Source: Bacteriovoracaceae bacterium (lineage in GTDB: Bacteria; Bdellovibrionota; Bacteriovoracia; Bacteriovoracales; Bacteriovoracaceae). Taken from it: 64,000 nucleotides of DNA. This document shows, piece by piece, positions 46,218 through 55,903 of this stretch (position 1 is the first letter of the stretch; the number at the start of each line of letters is the position of its first letter). The stretch is taken from the NCBI GenBank assembly GCA_016786485.1, contig JAEUWD010000034.1, positions 62,001 through 126,000 of the forward strand, read 5' to 3'. The translations under genes and the position numbers were made by a program. The notes beneath the pieces are model-generated. The model did not search any database and was not told where the DNA came from. It saw only the letters and a program-made list of their open reading frames with translations.

Positions 46218-46915
46218 GTATATTTAGGTCGTGTTACGTATTCGATCGGATCAACAATCTTCGCTTTTTCAAATCCACGCAAGCGTAGGGCACATGAATC
46301 ACAAATTCCACAAGCTTTGTCTTCACGCGCGTAGCATGACCAAGTTAATGCGAGTGGTGCCTTAAGTTCTAGCGCTTTTTTAATCACTTGTTCTTTACTC
46401 ATGTGAATAATAGGAGTCATAACTTCGATGTCGCCGTCTTTCGTTCCTTCTTTAATGAGTAAATTGTAAGCCTTGTAGTAAGACTCACGGCAATCAGGAT
46501 AGCCTGATGAATCTTCTTCGACTGCACCAATATAGATTTTTTTTGCTTTAAGAATTTCGGCCCAGGAAACAGCAAGGGCCACTATGTGAGTGTTTCTGAA
46601 TGGGACATAGCTTGATGGAATTTCGTCCGAATCACCGTGATAGTCAGTCACCGCAATTTTTTGATCGGTTAATGAACTACCACCGACTTCTTTTAAGAAG
46701 CCCATATCGACCACTTTTCTTAAATGCTTTGGTACTTTAAAGTGATCTGCAATTTTATGAAAACAATCCAGTTCTTTTTTTTCTGTTTTTTGACCATAGT
46801 TCAGGTGCAAAAAAGCTAATTGTGAATATTGTTCATTGGCAATAGCTGCTGTTGTGAGCGAATCCATTCCGCCACTTACTAAACAAATCGCTAATTCAGA
46901 TTTTTTCCCGCTCAT
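46214..46915 (-). CDS. queC: 7-cyano-7-deazaguanine synthase QueC
   Basis: A 233-residue enzyme of queuosine precursor synthesis. The ATP-binding SGGMDS is at 14-19. The zinc site is the Cys cluster in CYAREDKACGICDSCALR near the C-terminus. PSSYVPFRNTHIVALAVSWAE is also typical. queD, queE and queF are not in the window. It lies three bases after the phosphohexomutase gene. Confidence 0.96.
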   Translation of the reverse strand: MSGKKSELAICLVSGGMDSLTTAAIANEQYSQLAFLHLNYGQKTEKKELDCFHKIADHFKVPKHLRKVVDMGFLKEVGGSSLTDQKIAVTDYHGDSDEIPSSYVPFRNTHIVALAVSWAEILKAKKIYIGAVEEDSSGYPDCRESYYKAYNLLIKEGTKDGDIEVMTPIIHMSKEQVIKKALELKAPLALTWSCYAREDKACGICDSCALRLRGFEKAKIVDPIEYVTRPKYT

Positions 46916-46918
46916 ATT

Positions 46919-48682
46919 TTATGCCTCATCCGCAAATTTTTTAATAAAAGTATTTAATTGGTCTTCAAGCTCCATCGCCTGGCTTTTTCTTTCCTGAAGA
47001 TTTCCATTTACTGTTTTTATCATGAAATAAAATTTAATTTTTGGTTCAGTGCCTGAAGGTCGTGCGTAAAACTTAGAACCCGAAGCAAACTCGATACATA
47101 CCAGATTACTTTTGGTGAATTCAAATTTCTTCTTTGTTTTATTTCTCCAATCCAACTCTTCGCAAGACTGATAGTCTTTAAATTTAGTAATGGTTTGACC
47201 CACCATTTGGGTTTTATCATAAGCTCGGAGCTTATTCATAATTCGTCCGATTTTTTGTTCACCTTCGATCCCCAAAAAATCTAAGCTTAAAACGGTATCG
47301 TGATGATAACCAAACTTTTCATAAATTTCTTCGAGGGCATTTATCAATGTCATTTTCTTTTCTTTAAAGAAAAGTGCCATCTCAGTCATCTGAATCACGG
47401 CGCAAACCGCATCTTTGTCACGAACTTCGTTATGCCCCATGAAGCCATAAGATTCTTCGCTAGCAAAAATAAAATCGTAATCAATGTTGGCATCTTCGCG
47501 ATCTTTTAATTTCTTCGCCATCCACTTAAAGCCAGTTAGCGTATCTTCCATCTTGCCACCAAAGTGTTCAACGATTTCATCTTGCAAAGTTGAAGTCACA
47601 ACACTTTTTAAGACCAGACTATTTTTTTTGATTTTTTTGAGTTTCGCTTTTTCGCTCATCTGGTAATAAACAAAGAGTGAAGCAATTTGATTTCCGGTTA
47701 AGAAAATAACTTCGCCTTGGTGCTTAACCGCGACACCGAGACGATCAGTATCGGGATCAGTTCCCATCGCTAAATCAGCTTTTTTATCGAGCATCAACTG
47801 CACGGCCATGGCGAGTGCTGCAGGATACTCAGGGTTAGGACTTTTTACCGTTGGAAAATTTCCATTCGGTTTGGCTTGTTCTTCTACTACGAAGAAATTT
47901 TTGAATCCCACCAGTTCAGCCAAAGTTTGGCATGGTTTTAGTCCGGTTCCATGAATCGGTGAATAAACAATGCGAACATTCTCGCCCTGTTTTTTGCAAA
48001 GCTCTGGATGAATTAAACTTTTCTGAATCACGGCATAGTAACTATCGAACATTTCTTTTTCGACATATTGAATGGTTTTTTTCTTCAGTGCACTTTCAAA
48101 ATCAATCCACTTAATTTCATTCCAATTGGTGATGTTGTTATAAGCAGCGATAATATCTTTATCCACAGGCGGAGTAATTTGCGCGCCGTCTGACCAGTAA
48201 GCTTTAAAGCCGTTGTATTCAATCGGGTTATGGCTAGCGGTAATCATAATACCGGCACCCGCTTGATAATAACGAACGCTATAAGAGAGTAGTGGCACAG
48301 GATTCAGTTCTCTAAAAAGAATGGCGGTAACGTTATTAGCGGCCAAAACCGAACAAACTTCGTGAGCGAAATATTCAGAGTTATTGCGTGAGTCGTAACA
48401 AACACAAATTTTATGCATTTTTGGATCGGAGTACTCATTTTTTAAAACATTGACCATGGCCTGGGTGGCCTTACGAACCGTGTATTGGTTGATTCGGTTG
48501 ATTCCCATGCCCATAATGCTGCGAAGGCCAGCAGTTCCGAAATCTAGGTCTTTATAAAAGCGCTCTGTCAGCTCTTTGTGATTCTTTTTTTCCAGTAATT
48601 CATGAATTTCTGCCTTGGCCTTAGCATCGATATTTGGGTCGTCTACCCAGGCTTGGACTTTTTTTAAGATTTCTGTTTGCAT
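46919..48682 (-). CDS. Phosphoglucomutase / phosphopentomutase-type alpha-D-phosphohexomutase
   Basis: A 587-residue mutase. The phosphoserine is S150 in TASHNP, the Mg loop is DPDTD at 309-313, the sugar loop FASEESYGF is present, and RPSGTEPKIKFY binds phosphate near the C-terminus. The N-terminal lead and length fit PGM2-like enzymes rather than the 450-residue GlmM/ManB type. It would interconvert glucose-1-P and -6-P or ribose-1-P and -5-P; the latter would suit nucleoside salvage, but sequence does not decide. Confidence 0.92.
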   Translation of the reverse strand: MQTEILKKVQAWVDDPNIDAKAKAEIHELLEKKNHKELTERFYKDLDFGTAGLRSIMGMGINRINQYTVRKATQAMVNVLKNEYSDPKMHKICVCYDSRNNSEYFAHEVCSVLAANNVTAILFRELNPVPLLSYSVRYYQAGAGIMITASHNPIEYNGFKAYWSDGAQITPPVDKDIIAAYNNITNWNEIKWIDFESALKKKTIQYVEKEMFDSYYAVIQKSLIHPELCKKQGENVRIVYSPIHGTGLKPCQTLAELVGFKNFFVVEEQAKPNGNFPTVKSPNPEYPAALAMAVQLMLDKKADLAMGTDPDTDRLGVAVKHQGEVIFLTGNQIASLFVYYQMSEKAKLKKIKKNSLVLKSVVTSTLQDEIVEHFGGKMEDTLTGFKWMAKKLKDREDANIDYDFIFASEESYGFMGHNEVRDKDAVCAVIQMTEMALFFKEKKMTLINALEEIYEKFGYHHDTVLSLDFLGIEGEQKIGRIMNKLRAYDKTQMVGQTITKFKDYQSCEELDWRNKTKKKFEFTKSNLVCIEFASGSKFYARPSGTEPKIKFYFMIKTVNGNLQERKSQAMELEDQLNTFIKKFADEA

Positions 48683-48722
48683 AAATTCCTTAAAAATAAC
48701 TTATACGGCCTTTTAGTTATTA

Positions 48723-48751
48723 TTGCTACCCGATAGGAAATTGATTATAAA
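48723..48751 (+). promoter_or_regulatory. Candidate promoter of the ferredoxin gene, giving a leaderless transcript
   Basis: TTGCTA at 48723-48728 and TATAAA at 48746-48751 are 17 bases apart. The ferredoxin ATG is at 48757, five bases after the -10 box, so the transcript would begin on or beside the start codon. AGGAAA at 48735-48740 is too far upstream to be a ribosome site. Confidence 0.5.
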
Positions 48752-48756
48752 TAGTC

Positions 48757-49005
48757 ATGGCAAATATAAATGTGAAACATAAGCAAAACGTTGCAGGATC
48801 TTGGTACTGTACAGATCCTGATGATGATGATGGTGAAGGCTGTATCGCTTGCTCGGTGTGTTATATGGGCGCACCAGAGTTTTTTGCGGAAGATGATAAC
48901 GGCAATGCTTATGTAAAGAAGCAACCTCGAACACCTGACGAAATCAGTCTGTGCCAGGAACAACTGGAAGCCTGTCCAGTTAACTCAATTGGCAGTAACG
49001 GTTAA
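48757..49005 (+). CDS. Ferredoxin, single [4Fe-4S] type
   Basis: An 82-residue acidic electron carrier. Cys29, Cys32 and Cys35 (GCIACSVC) and Cys73 before Pro (EACPVNSIG) form one [4Fe-4S] site. Two further Cys, 18 and 66, could form a disulfide. An Asp-rich loop (DPDDDDGEG) precedes the cluster motif. The partner enzyme is not evident from neighbours. No alternative Met exists before the cluster, so the ATG is secure. Confidence 0.92.
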   Translation: MANINVKHKQNVAGSWYCTDPDDDDGEGCIACSVCYMGAPEFFAEDDNGNAYVKKQPRTPDEISLCQEQLEACPVNSIGSNG

Positions 49006-49081
49006 TCTAAAGTATCCCTCCCAAATATCCGAAAATCCTTTATCATAAATATATATTACTTAATTTACTAAAAAGGATTTT

Positions 49082-50422
49082 ATGGAAACCACATCTCCAA
49101 CTACGTTGCAACTTGTTGGTACGATTATGTTCGTACTCGCAGTTTTGCACACTTTCTTAGTTAAGAAATTTGCTCACATTGCACACAAGTACCCACAAGG
49201 TTCGGTCGGCGAAAACTTTTTTCATTTCATGGCCGAAGTTGAAGTGGTCTTTGGTTTTTGGGCGGGTCTTTTTATTTTGTTTATGTATTTTCAATCTTTC
49301 CTACACTCAATCGCAGAGGGCTTCGGTCATGCCATGTCACATGCTGCACATGAATCAGTTGTTTATTTGGAAAGTTTAAATTTTACTGAACCGGCTTTCG
49401 TTTTTGTTATTATGGCGATGGCAGGAACAAGACCAATTATTAAGCTTTCAGAAAAAATGATTGTGGCCGTTTCAAAACTGATACCTATTCCAGGCCGGAT
49501 GGCATTTTATATATCGACATTAGTCATGGGCCCTTTGCTTGGATCGTTTATAACTGAGCCAGCTGCGATGACGGTTACTGCCATTATTTTATTAAAGAAT
49601 TTTTACTCAAAAGAAATGAGCCTGAAATTTAAGTACGCTACGATAGGGCTACTTTTTGTAAACGTTTCTATTGGTGGAACATTGACATATTTTGCAGCAC
49701 CACCAGTTCTGATGGTGGCGCAAAAATGGGGTTTTGATCAGGATTTCTTTTTTATGATAAAAACTTTTGGCTATAAAGCGGCGATTGTTGTTTTTTTGTC
49801 TGCGATTGGTACTGCCATTTATTTTAAAAAAGAGTTACAAGGTGCATTTGAGTTAAGAAAAGATAATAACGAAAAAATGTTACCTCCATGGTGGGTTACT
49901 TTTTTTCATGTCTTCTTTTTATTTTTAGTCGTATTTCATTCTCATCACATGGTGGCGTTCTTAGGTTTATTCTTATTTTTCTTGGGCTTCACCAAGGTGA
50001 CCGATGAATATCAAGATTCAGTAAAATTAAAAGAATCGCTGCTCGTTGGGTTTTTCCTAGGTGGATTGGTGACCTTGGGAGCACAACAACAGTGGTGGTT
50101 GCAACCATTAATTACAAGTATGGATTCAATAGCACTATTCTTAGGCGCTACCGGGTTAACAGCTATTACGGACAACGCAGCTTTAACGTATTTAGGTTCG
50201 TTAGTTGAAGGCTTAAGTGATACTTCGAAATACTATCTTGTTGCCGGTGCAGTCACTGGTGGTGGTTTGACGGTTATTGCTAATGCTCCAAACCCAGCAG
50301 GTTATGGAATTTTGAAAGATTCATTTGGTAGCGAAGGAGTTAGTCCACTAGGCTTACTAGTTGCGGGAATTGCTCCGACTTTACTTGCGCTTTTGGCCTT
50401 TCACTTTTTGCCGAATCTTTAA
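49082..50422 (+). CDS. Putative Na+/H+ antiporter (DUF1504 / Na_H_antiport_3 type)
   Basis: A 446-residue inner-membrane protein with 10-12 predicted helices. GSFITEPAAMTVTAIIL and LTAITDNAALTYLGSL hold paired acidic and polar residues within helices, as in ion transporters; VIANAPNPAGYGIL near the end is family-like. A histidine-rich stretch (GFGHAMSHAAHES) lies in an early loop. ATG follows AAGGA. The last four bases overlap the convergent ilvE stop. Confidence 0.85.
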   Translation: METTSPTTLQLVGTIMFVLAVLHTFLVKKFAHIAHKYPQGSVGENFFHFMAEVEVVFGFWAGLFILFMYFQSFLHSIAEGFGHAMSHAAHESVVYLESLNFTEPAFVFVIMAMAGTRPIIKLSEKMIVAVSKLIPIPGRMAFYISTLVMGPLLGSFITEPAAMTVTAIILLKNFYSKEMSLKFKYATIGLLFVNVSIGGTLTYFAAPPVLMVAQKWGFDQDFFFMIKTFGYKAAIVVFLSAIGTAIYFKKELQGAFELRKDNNEKMLPPWWVTFFHVFFLFLVVFHSHHMVAFLGLFLFFLGFTKVTDEYQDSVKLKESLLVGFFLGGLVTLGAQQQWWLQPLITSMDSIALFLGATGLTAITDNAALTYLGSLVEGLSDTSKYYLVAGAVTGGGLTVIANAPNPAGYGILKDSFGSEGVSPLGLLVAGIAPTLLALLAFHFLPNL

Positions 50423-51495
50423 AAATCAATTTTAGGTATTTTATGTATCCAAGTCGGGACTGGAGAAATCTCCAGTCCTGCTTGGATTCTTAATAATTTA
50501 TCTTTCAGAATTAAACTTATTTTTCCTTCATCATCAGCCAACTTATAGACCGTGCCATTTTCTTCATGAAATGAACCAATCGGCACGATAACTGAAGCCG
50601 TTCCACAAACAAAAGCTTCCGTACATTTTTTTTCTTTTACTAGTTTTAATAATTCATTAATCGGAAGTTTTTCTTCGACTGTTTTGTAACCAAGGCTTCG
50701 GGCAAGTTCCAAAATCGAATCGCGTGTGACACCTTCGAGGATAGTGTTGGTTAACTGTGGCGTATGTAATTCACCATTAATAATGGCAAAGAAATTCATT
50801 CCCGACATTTCTTCGATATACTTCTTTTCAGCGGCATCTAACCATAAAACTTGATTACAGCCTGCTTCTTTGCACTTGATAGAACTTAAAAGTCCGGCGG
50901 CATAGTTACCACCTGTCTTAGCAAAACCTGTTCCTCCAGCAGCAGCACGAGATGAAGTTCTTTCGACAAAAACTTTGATGCTATCTGAACTAAAATAAGC
51001 TCCGGATGGAGAGGCAATAATAGTGAAAAGGTAATTATTCGAAACGGCAATTCCCAAACCAACTTCATTCGCAAACATAAAAGGTCTTAAATAAAGCGAC
51101 TCACCCAAACGGCGGGGAATGATTTGGCGTGAGTAAGCGGCCATGAGTGCAACCCCTTCGACAAATTTTTCTTCAGGAAAATTTGGCATCGCCATACGAT
51201 CAGCGGAACGGTTAAAACGTTGCGCATTTTTTTCTGGTCGAAAAAGAAAGAGTTCATCTTTTTCGTTCTTATAAGCTTTAAGGCCTTCAAAAATTTCTTG
51301 GCCGTAGTGGAGAACTTTTGATGATGGATCAATTTCAAATTTACGATAAGGACCTAAATGTAAATCACCCCAAGCGCCGTCCTTGTATTCGCAAGTTAAC
51401 ATAATCGGCATCATGAACTTACCAAAACCAATATCGCTATTAAGTTCTAATTTTTTTACCAAGTTAATAATGTTTGGTTCAATAATTGTTTTCAT
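50419..51495 (-). CDS. ilvE: Branched-chain amino acid aminotransferase IlvE
   Basis: A 358-residue fold-type IV PLP enzyme. ATG 51495 follows AGGA; a longer frame upstream has no site. FEIDPSSKVLHYGQEIFEGLKAY, the PLP Lys within FAKTGGNYAAGL, QVLWLDAAEKKYIEEMSGMNFF and VCGTASVIVPIGS are signatures. It links 2-ketoisovalerate to valine; 2-ketoisovalerate is also the PanB substrate. Confidence 0.94.
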   Translation of the reverse strand: MKTIIEPNIINLVKKLELNSDIGFGKFMMPIMLTCEYKDGAWGDLHLGPYRKFEIDPSSKVLHYGQEIFEGLKAYKNEKDELFLFRPEKNAQRFNRSADRMAMPNFPEEKFVEGVALMAAYSRQIIPRRLGESLYLRPFMFANEVGLGIAVSNNYLFTIIASPSGAYFSSDSIKVFVERTSSRAAAGGTGFAKTGGNYAAGLLSSIKCKEAGCNQVLWLDAAEKKYIEEMSGMNFFAIINGELHTPQLTNTILEGVTRDSILELARSLGYKTVEEKLPINELLKLVKEKKCTEAFVCGTASVIVPIGSFHEENGTVYKLADDEGKISLILKDKLLRIQAGLEISPVPTWIHKIPKIDF

Positions 51496-51540
51496 CGGAA
51501 TCCTGTTAAGGTATTTTGGCATGATTAAAACGAGATTTAT

Positions 51541-52074
51541 ATGATAAAAAGTATTTGTGTTTTTTGCGGCGCCAGCACTGGAAATAATAAAGATCACCAA
51601 GCTGCGGCGATTGAACTAGGGAGTTTTCTAGCTGAGAAAGATATCACATTAATTTATGGCGGAGCTTCCATTGGTTTGATGGGAATGATCGCAGATCGCG
51701 TCTTGGCCAAGAAAGGGAAAGTCATAGGTGTTATCCCTACCGTTATAAAAGACCTGGAAATCGCGCATGATGGTCTGACAGAGTTGGTAGAAGTAGGCTC
51801 GATGCATGAACGTAAACAAGTCATGTATGACCGCGCAGAAGCCTTTATAGCGCTGCCTGGGGGCTTGGGAACTTTAGATGAATTTTGTGAAGTTGCGACC
51901 TGGATGCAACTCGGCCTCCATAAAAAACCAATCATTCTTTATAACTCGAACGGTTTTTACGATTATTTCATCAGTCATCTCGATAAATGTGTGCAAGAAG
52001 GCTATCTTTCAGTCAAAGATCGTAAGCTATATACTGTCATAAATACCACCAAGGATTTATTGAAATTCCTGTAA
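51541..52074 (+). CDS. LOG family protein (nucleoside-5'-monophosphate phosphoribohydrolase type)
   Basis: A 177-residue Rossmann-like protein. SICVFCGASTGNN at the start, MHERKQVMYDRAEAFIALPGG, and the signature PGGLGTLDE with the following LGLHKKPIILYN identify it. Family members release the base from AMP or cytokinin nucleotides. ATG 51541 has no strong ribosome site; the gene is divergent from ilvE across 45 bases. Confidence 0.92.
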   Translation: MIKSICVFCGASTGNNKDHQAAAIELGSFLAEKDITLIYGGASIGLMGMIADRVLAKKGKVIGVIPTVIKDLEIAHDGLTELVEVGSMHERKQVMYDRAEAFIALPGGLGTLDEFCEVATWMQLGLHKKPIILYNSNGFYDYFISHLDKCVQEGYLSVKDRKLYTVINTTKDLLKFL

Positions 52075-52152
52075 AAATTGCGCGTTGCGCATGTAATTTT
52101 TTCAGGGGTTCTTGGCCATAAACTAATTCTCTTTTTTAGTTTTCCTAATACT

Positions 52153-52181
52153 TTGACATCGACGTTTGGCCGACATTACAT
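52153..52181 (+). promoter_or_regulatory. Promoter of the phosphohydrolase operon
   Basis: Consensus TTGACA at 52153-52158 and TTACAT at 52176-52181, with 17 bases between, starting transcription about 25 bases upstream of the ATG at 52214. It is the only good promoter seen before three tightly packed genes. Confidence 0.65.
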
Positions 52182-52213
52182 AGATGCATTCAATCGAACG
52201 GGGGATGAACGAG

Positions 52214-53356
52214 ATGAGCAAAATGAAACTTTTAGCAGTTTTGTATTTGGTATTGGGTTCTTATCAGGCTTATTCGGCCAGTGTTTTTCTTTTTGATTTT
52301 GATAATACAGTAGTTGCGGATAATGCGATTGGAGGAACATTTAATACTCCATACATCCTTTATCCTGTGTCACGCCCAACCAATTATTTCACCATGGATA
52401 AAGTAACGACCGAGATGTTACACAAGCCTATTGAAATTTCGCCAGCAGATTATTGGGATTTGAAGCAACAGGGTCTTTTAGCTGTCAGTGATTCTCGTCC
52501 AGGTGCCGTTGGAAAACCTTATAAGTTAGTTGATGGTCGCGAATTCTATCCTGGTCTTTATAAAATTGATCCGAAAATGACGTATGTAAATTTTGACGAT
52601 GTGCTTGAAGCTTTCAAGCTTTCTGAAAAAGTTAAGCCAGGCGGATTTAAAGGTCCAGCTTTTGAATTTTTACAATTTGTTTTAAGTCGCGAAGATCTTG
52701 CGAAGACGACCGGGATTATTACGGCACGTCCCGTTTCGATCGAAAAATGGAAAGAGTTCTTTCAATACCTCATCAAGAAAAAATATATTAAGCATGAACC
52801 CAATTATGAATTATTTAGAAGTTTATCGAACCACAAAGATCAAATTTACGGCCAATTTGGTGACAGTATAGCTGCTAAAAAAGCTGAAGCGATCGAAGAA
52901 ATCGTTATGTGGACATCGGAAGTTTATCCAGAACAAACAGATAAAGAAATTTGGTTGAGCAATGGACGTGATAAAGGTCAGCTTAATAGTGTTTACTATT
53001 TTGAAGATGAACCAAAATATCTCGATTCAGTTGTGAGCCGAATGGAGAAATTATCAAGTGGTCGCGCTAGTAATGTAAAAATGGGTGTTTATAACGTTGG
53101 TATTTATCCAGATATGGCTTTCAAGCGTATCGAGCATAAAAGTGGTAATGTGATTATTGAAAATCATGTTTTCCTTCCACAGTATTTCATCATCGATAAT
53201 GGCTTTAAAAGAAAAGCCGTTGATGGTGTGATTAAGCCAGAAGAGTTTTTAGCTGAAGGATACTTATCTCCAGCAGAAATTGAAAAAATTCAAAAAATCT
53301 ATCAACAGATGACTTGTAACAAACTGTTATCTCATGAAACGGTGGTGAAGTTATGA
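52214..53356 (+). CDS. Exported HAD-like phosphatase
   Basis: 380 residues from ATG 52214, eight bases after GGGGGA; upstream in-frame Mets also exist. The signal peptide ends QAYSA. Immediately after it comes HAD motif I, FLFDFDNTVV (D28, D30), then a long insert. IITARP (about 165) suits motif II and YYFEDEPKYLD (about 255) the acidic motif IV. The last 120 residues are not recognised. First gene of a three-gene exported phosphohydrolase operon; it overlaps the next by four bases (ATGA). Confidence 0.82.
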   Translation: MSKMKLLAVLYLVLGSYQAYSASVFLFDFDNTVVADNAIGGTFNTPYILYPVSRPTNYFTMDKVTTEMLHKPIEISPADYWDLKQQGLLAVSDSRPGAVGKPYKLVDGREFYPGLYKIDPKMTYVNFDDVLEAFKLSEKVKPGGFKGPAFEFLQFVLSREDLAKTTGIITARPVSIEKWKEFFQYLIKKKYIKHEPNYELFRSLSNHKDQIYGQFGDSIAAKKAEAIEEIVMWTSEVYPEQTDKEIWLSNGRDKGQLNSVYYFEDEPKYLDSVVSRMEKLSSGRASNVKMGVYNVGIYPDMAFKRIEHKSGNVIIENHVFLPQYFIIDNGFKRKAVDGVIKPEEFLAEGYLSPAEIEKIQKIYQQMTCNKLLSHETVVKL

Positions 53357-55878
53357 AAATTATTTTAGCCCTCATTTTCTCGACTTCAGCTTTTGCTAAA
53401 GTAAACGCTGAATGTGATAACTTTCTAAAAAATGAATTATCTAAAGTTGTTGAAAAACATATTGAAAAATACTTTGATATTCCTTCGATCGACGAATTAA
53501 GAAATAACAAAGAACTTATTGAAGCTTCTCCAAAACTTATTTCTGAAAGTGTTGATGCTAGCGTAAGTAAAATTGCAGTGAAGCCAGCGGTTCAGTCGAA
53601 TTTAAAGTCGCACTATGCTGATATCCTTACAAAGCACTTTAAAAAAGATTTCAATATCCCAACATTGAATGACTTCGTGGTACTAGCAAAAACTTCAATT
53701 GAAAATTTCCGTAAACTCAATCCAGATATGCCAGCTGATACGCGTAAGTTTAAAGAATATATCTTTAACTTAGTAAAAGACGATGCTGAAATTCAGCAAA
53801 TCCTTGATGATAACCTGAATTCATTTTTAAAAGTGTTCATTAAGAAGCATTACCGACTTCCAGTAGGTCCTTTAAAGTTAGAATTTGCGGAAACAATGGG
53901 TGTTTCTAAGCCAGAGTTAAAAATCTTTTATCCTGACCTAGCAAAAACTCCAGCTGAACAAGCCGCTTTTTATTTCAAACAAATTAATAAAAATGTTGAT
54001 GAGTTCGCAGCAGTTAGGAAAGACATTCTTAACAAATACTCAGGCTTAGCAAAACTTAAGCTTGAGTTACCAGAACAAGAAAGATTGGCGAAATATTTAG
54101 AAATCTCAAATGATGAATTAGGTTATTTTTTTGGTGAAGGTCGCTTCTTTAAAGATGCTGAAGACATTCGAAACCAAGCGATGGAAATGTATCCTGAACG
54201 TTTCGTAAAAGTTAAAGATACACTTTATTTTACAGACGCGAAAAGACAGCTCTACTTTGATGAAGTTAAAAGTAAGCGTGTTCATATCATTACCTCAGCA
54301 GTTGCTGGTGCAGCCGTTCACGAAGCTCTTGGCGGATTAATTTCTTATAAGAATGCTCGTAATGGTACGCTTGCCGTTCTTGCGATGGAAAAAATGATTA
54401 CTTATTTAGATGATGCTCTTTATCGTCTTGATATGAATGAATTGTTTATCGTTGATGCTTCGTATGCTGTTTTACCTGATGTTAATATTATCGACGGTCA
54501 GATTACAGCGAAACAAATTAACGGTTTAACTGGTTTCCAAAGAGTGGGGCCACGTTTTGGTTACAATATTATGCCATCAACTAAAATTGCCGTTGAGACC
54601 GTTCGCACGGCAGAAAATGGTAAAAGACCACTTCAATACTTATTGACTGGTACAATCACTGGTGAAAACTACTATACAGCAGGTCTTGGTCGTACGATTC
54701 AAATGAGAACCAATACAATTGCTCAATATGATCACACCATTGGTGCGGTCGTTGTTGAAATCGATGATTCAGTTGCTAGTAAGTTAGGCGCAAAAACGTA
54801 TCCACAGGTTCACGTTCGCCACATTAAGTATGATAAGCAACTTGGCGGTTTTGTTGATAAAGGTAAATTATATAAAAACGATGGAACAATCGTTGATTTA
54901 CCAAAAAGCCGAGCTCTTGTTTTTGGTGATGTTCACGGAACAAAAATGCGCGAAAAACTTGGTCCAGCTATGAAGAATGCCATCATGTCACATGAATTTG
55001 ATTACATGATGATTCATGACGGATTTGATGGAAGTTCAATTCCTCACCACAGTTATAAAAATAAAGTAGCGATGAATAAAATGGCCCAAGGTAATAAATT
55101 ATCTTTATTAGATGAAGTGGCTCAGTTTATTGCTCTTTATGATTCAATGTTAAGTTTAAAACCAGATTTCCAAATGGTTTTCGCCCCTTCAAACCACGAT
55201 TTTTGGGTAAGCCGCTTTGCAACTGAAAGCTGGTACCAAGACGATACAATGAACTATCACGTAGCAGACTTTGTTAAAGAAGCTCTACGCGCAGGTGTTC
55301 ACCCGTTAGAATATTTCTATAAGTATGGTGATCGCGTTGGTATTGCTCAAGGTCAGTTCCCAGAAAGAGTGCGTTTCTTGAAGCACGGTGAACCATTCAA
55401 GTTAACTAATGGTAAGAAAGGTGCTGCTCTTAAAGAAATGCATTTGGGTTACCATGGTGATAACGGCATGTGGGGTAGAACAGTAAGCTTAAAGAGTTTA
55501 CAACAAGCTGCTGTGAGCGCGATCGTAGGTCACGGTCACCCAGTGCAAATGCGTGTATCTAACGGTAATCGAGATACGATTATGTTAGGTGCGATGACAA
55601 CTGATGCTGAATACGCTGCCAATTCATTTAGCAACGTAGGAGCATCGTACGCACTTGTTGATGCAAACTTAAACGCACAAGTTTTCCAAAACGGATATCT
55701 ACTTGATACATTCATGTTAAATGATGAGATGGTATATAAGCCGGTTCTATATCCTTCGCAATATCCAAAAGTTATGGAAGAGTTCGAAATGAACAAGAGC
55801 TATGACTTGGATAATGGCGGTGGTGCTGACCAGTATCGTGACGTTAAAGTTGAATCAACAGAAAATATCAAGAAATAA
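53353..55878 (+). CDS. Large exported metallophosphoesterase
   Basis: An 841-residue protein with a signal peptide (1-15). Residues 20-280 are helical and not recognised; 280-510 are mixed. From about 520 the calcineurin-like motifs appear in order: FGDVHG (523-528), IHDGFD (for GD..D), PSNHDFW (for GNHD, about 613), and VGHGHP (GH.H, about 727). It should hydrolyse phosphate esters, perhaps nucleic acid or nucleotides. The motifs are variant but metal ligands are mostly kept. Coupled to the HAD gene upstream. Confidence 0.85.
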   Translation: MKIILALIFSTSAFAKVNAECDNFLKNELSKVVEKHIEKYFDIPSIDELRNNKELIEASPKLISESVDASVSKIAVKPAVQSNLKSHYADILTKHFKKDFNIPTLNDFVVLAKTSIENFRKLNPDMPADTRKFKEYIFNLVKDDAEIQQILDDNLNSFLKVFIKKHYRLPVGPLKLEFAETMGVSKPELKIFYPDLAKTPAEQAAFYFKQINKNVDEFAAVRKDILNKYSGLAKLKLELPEQERLAKYLEISNDELGYFFGEGRFFKDAEDIRNQAMEMYPERFVKVKDTLYFTDAKRQLYFDEVKSKRVHIITSAVAGAAVHEALGGLISYKNARNGTLAVLAMEKMITYLDDALYRLDMNELFIVDASYAVLPDVNIIDGQITAKQINGLTGFQRVGPRFGYNIMPSTKIAVETVRTAENGKRPLQYLLTGTITGENYYTAGLGRTIQMRTNTIAQYDHTIGAVVVEIDDSVASKLGAKTYPQVHVRHIKYDKQLGGFVDKGKLYKNDGTIVDLPKSRALVFGDVHGTKMREKLGPAMKNAIMSHEFDYMMIHDGFDGSSIPHHSYKNKVAMNKMAQGNKLSLLDEVAQFIALYDSMLSLKPDFQMVFAPSNHDFWVSRFATESWYQDDTMNYHVADFVKEALRAGVHPLEYFYKYGDRVGIAQGQFPERVRFLKHGEPFKLTNGKKGAALKEMHLGYHGDNGMWGRTVSLKSLQQAAVSAIVGHGHPVQMRVSNGNRDTIMLGAMTTDAEYAANSFSNVGASYALVDANLNAQVFQNGYLLDTFMLNDEMVYKPVLYPSQYPKVMEEFEMNKSYDLDNGGGADQYRDVKVESTENIKK

Positions 55879-55903
55879 GTTTTTTACTTAGTCGAGGTAT
55901 AGC

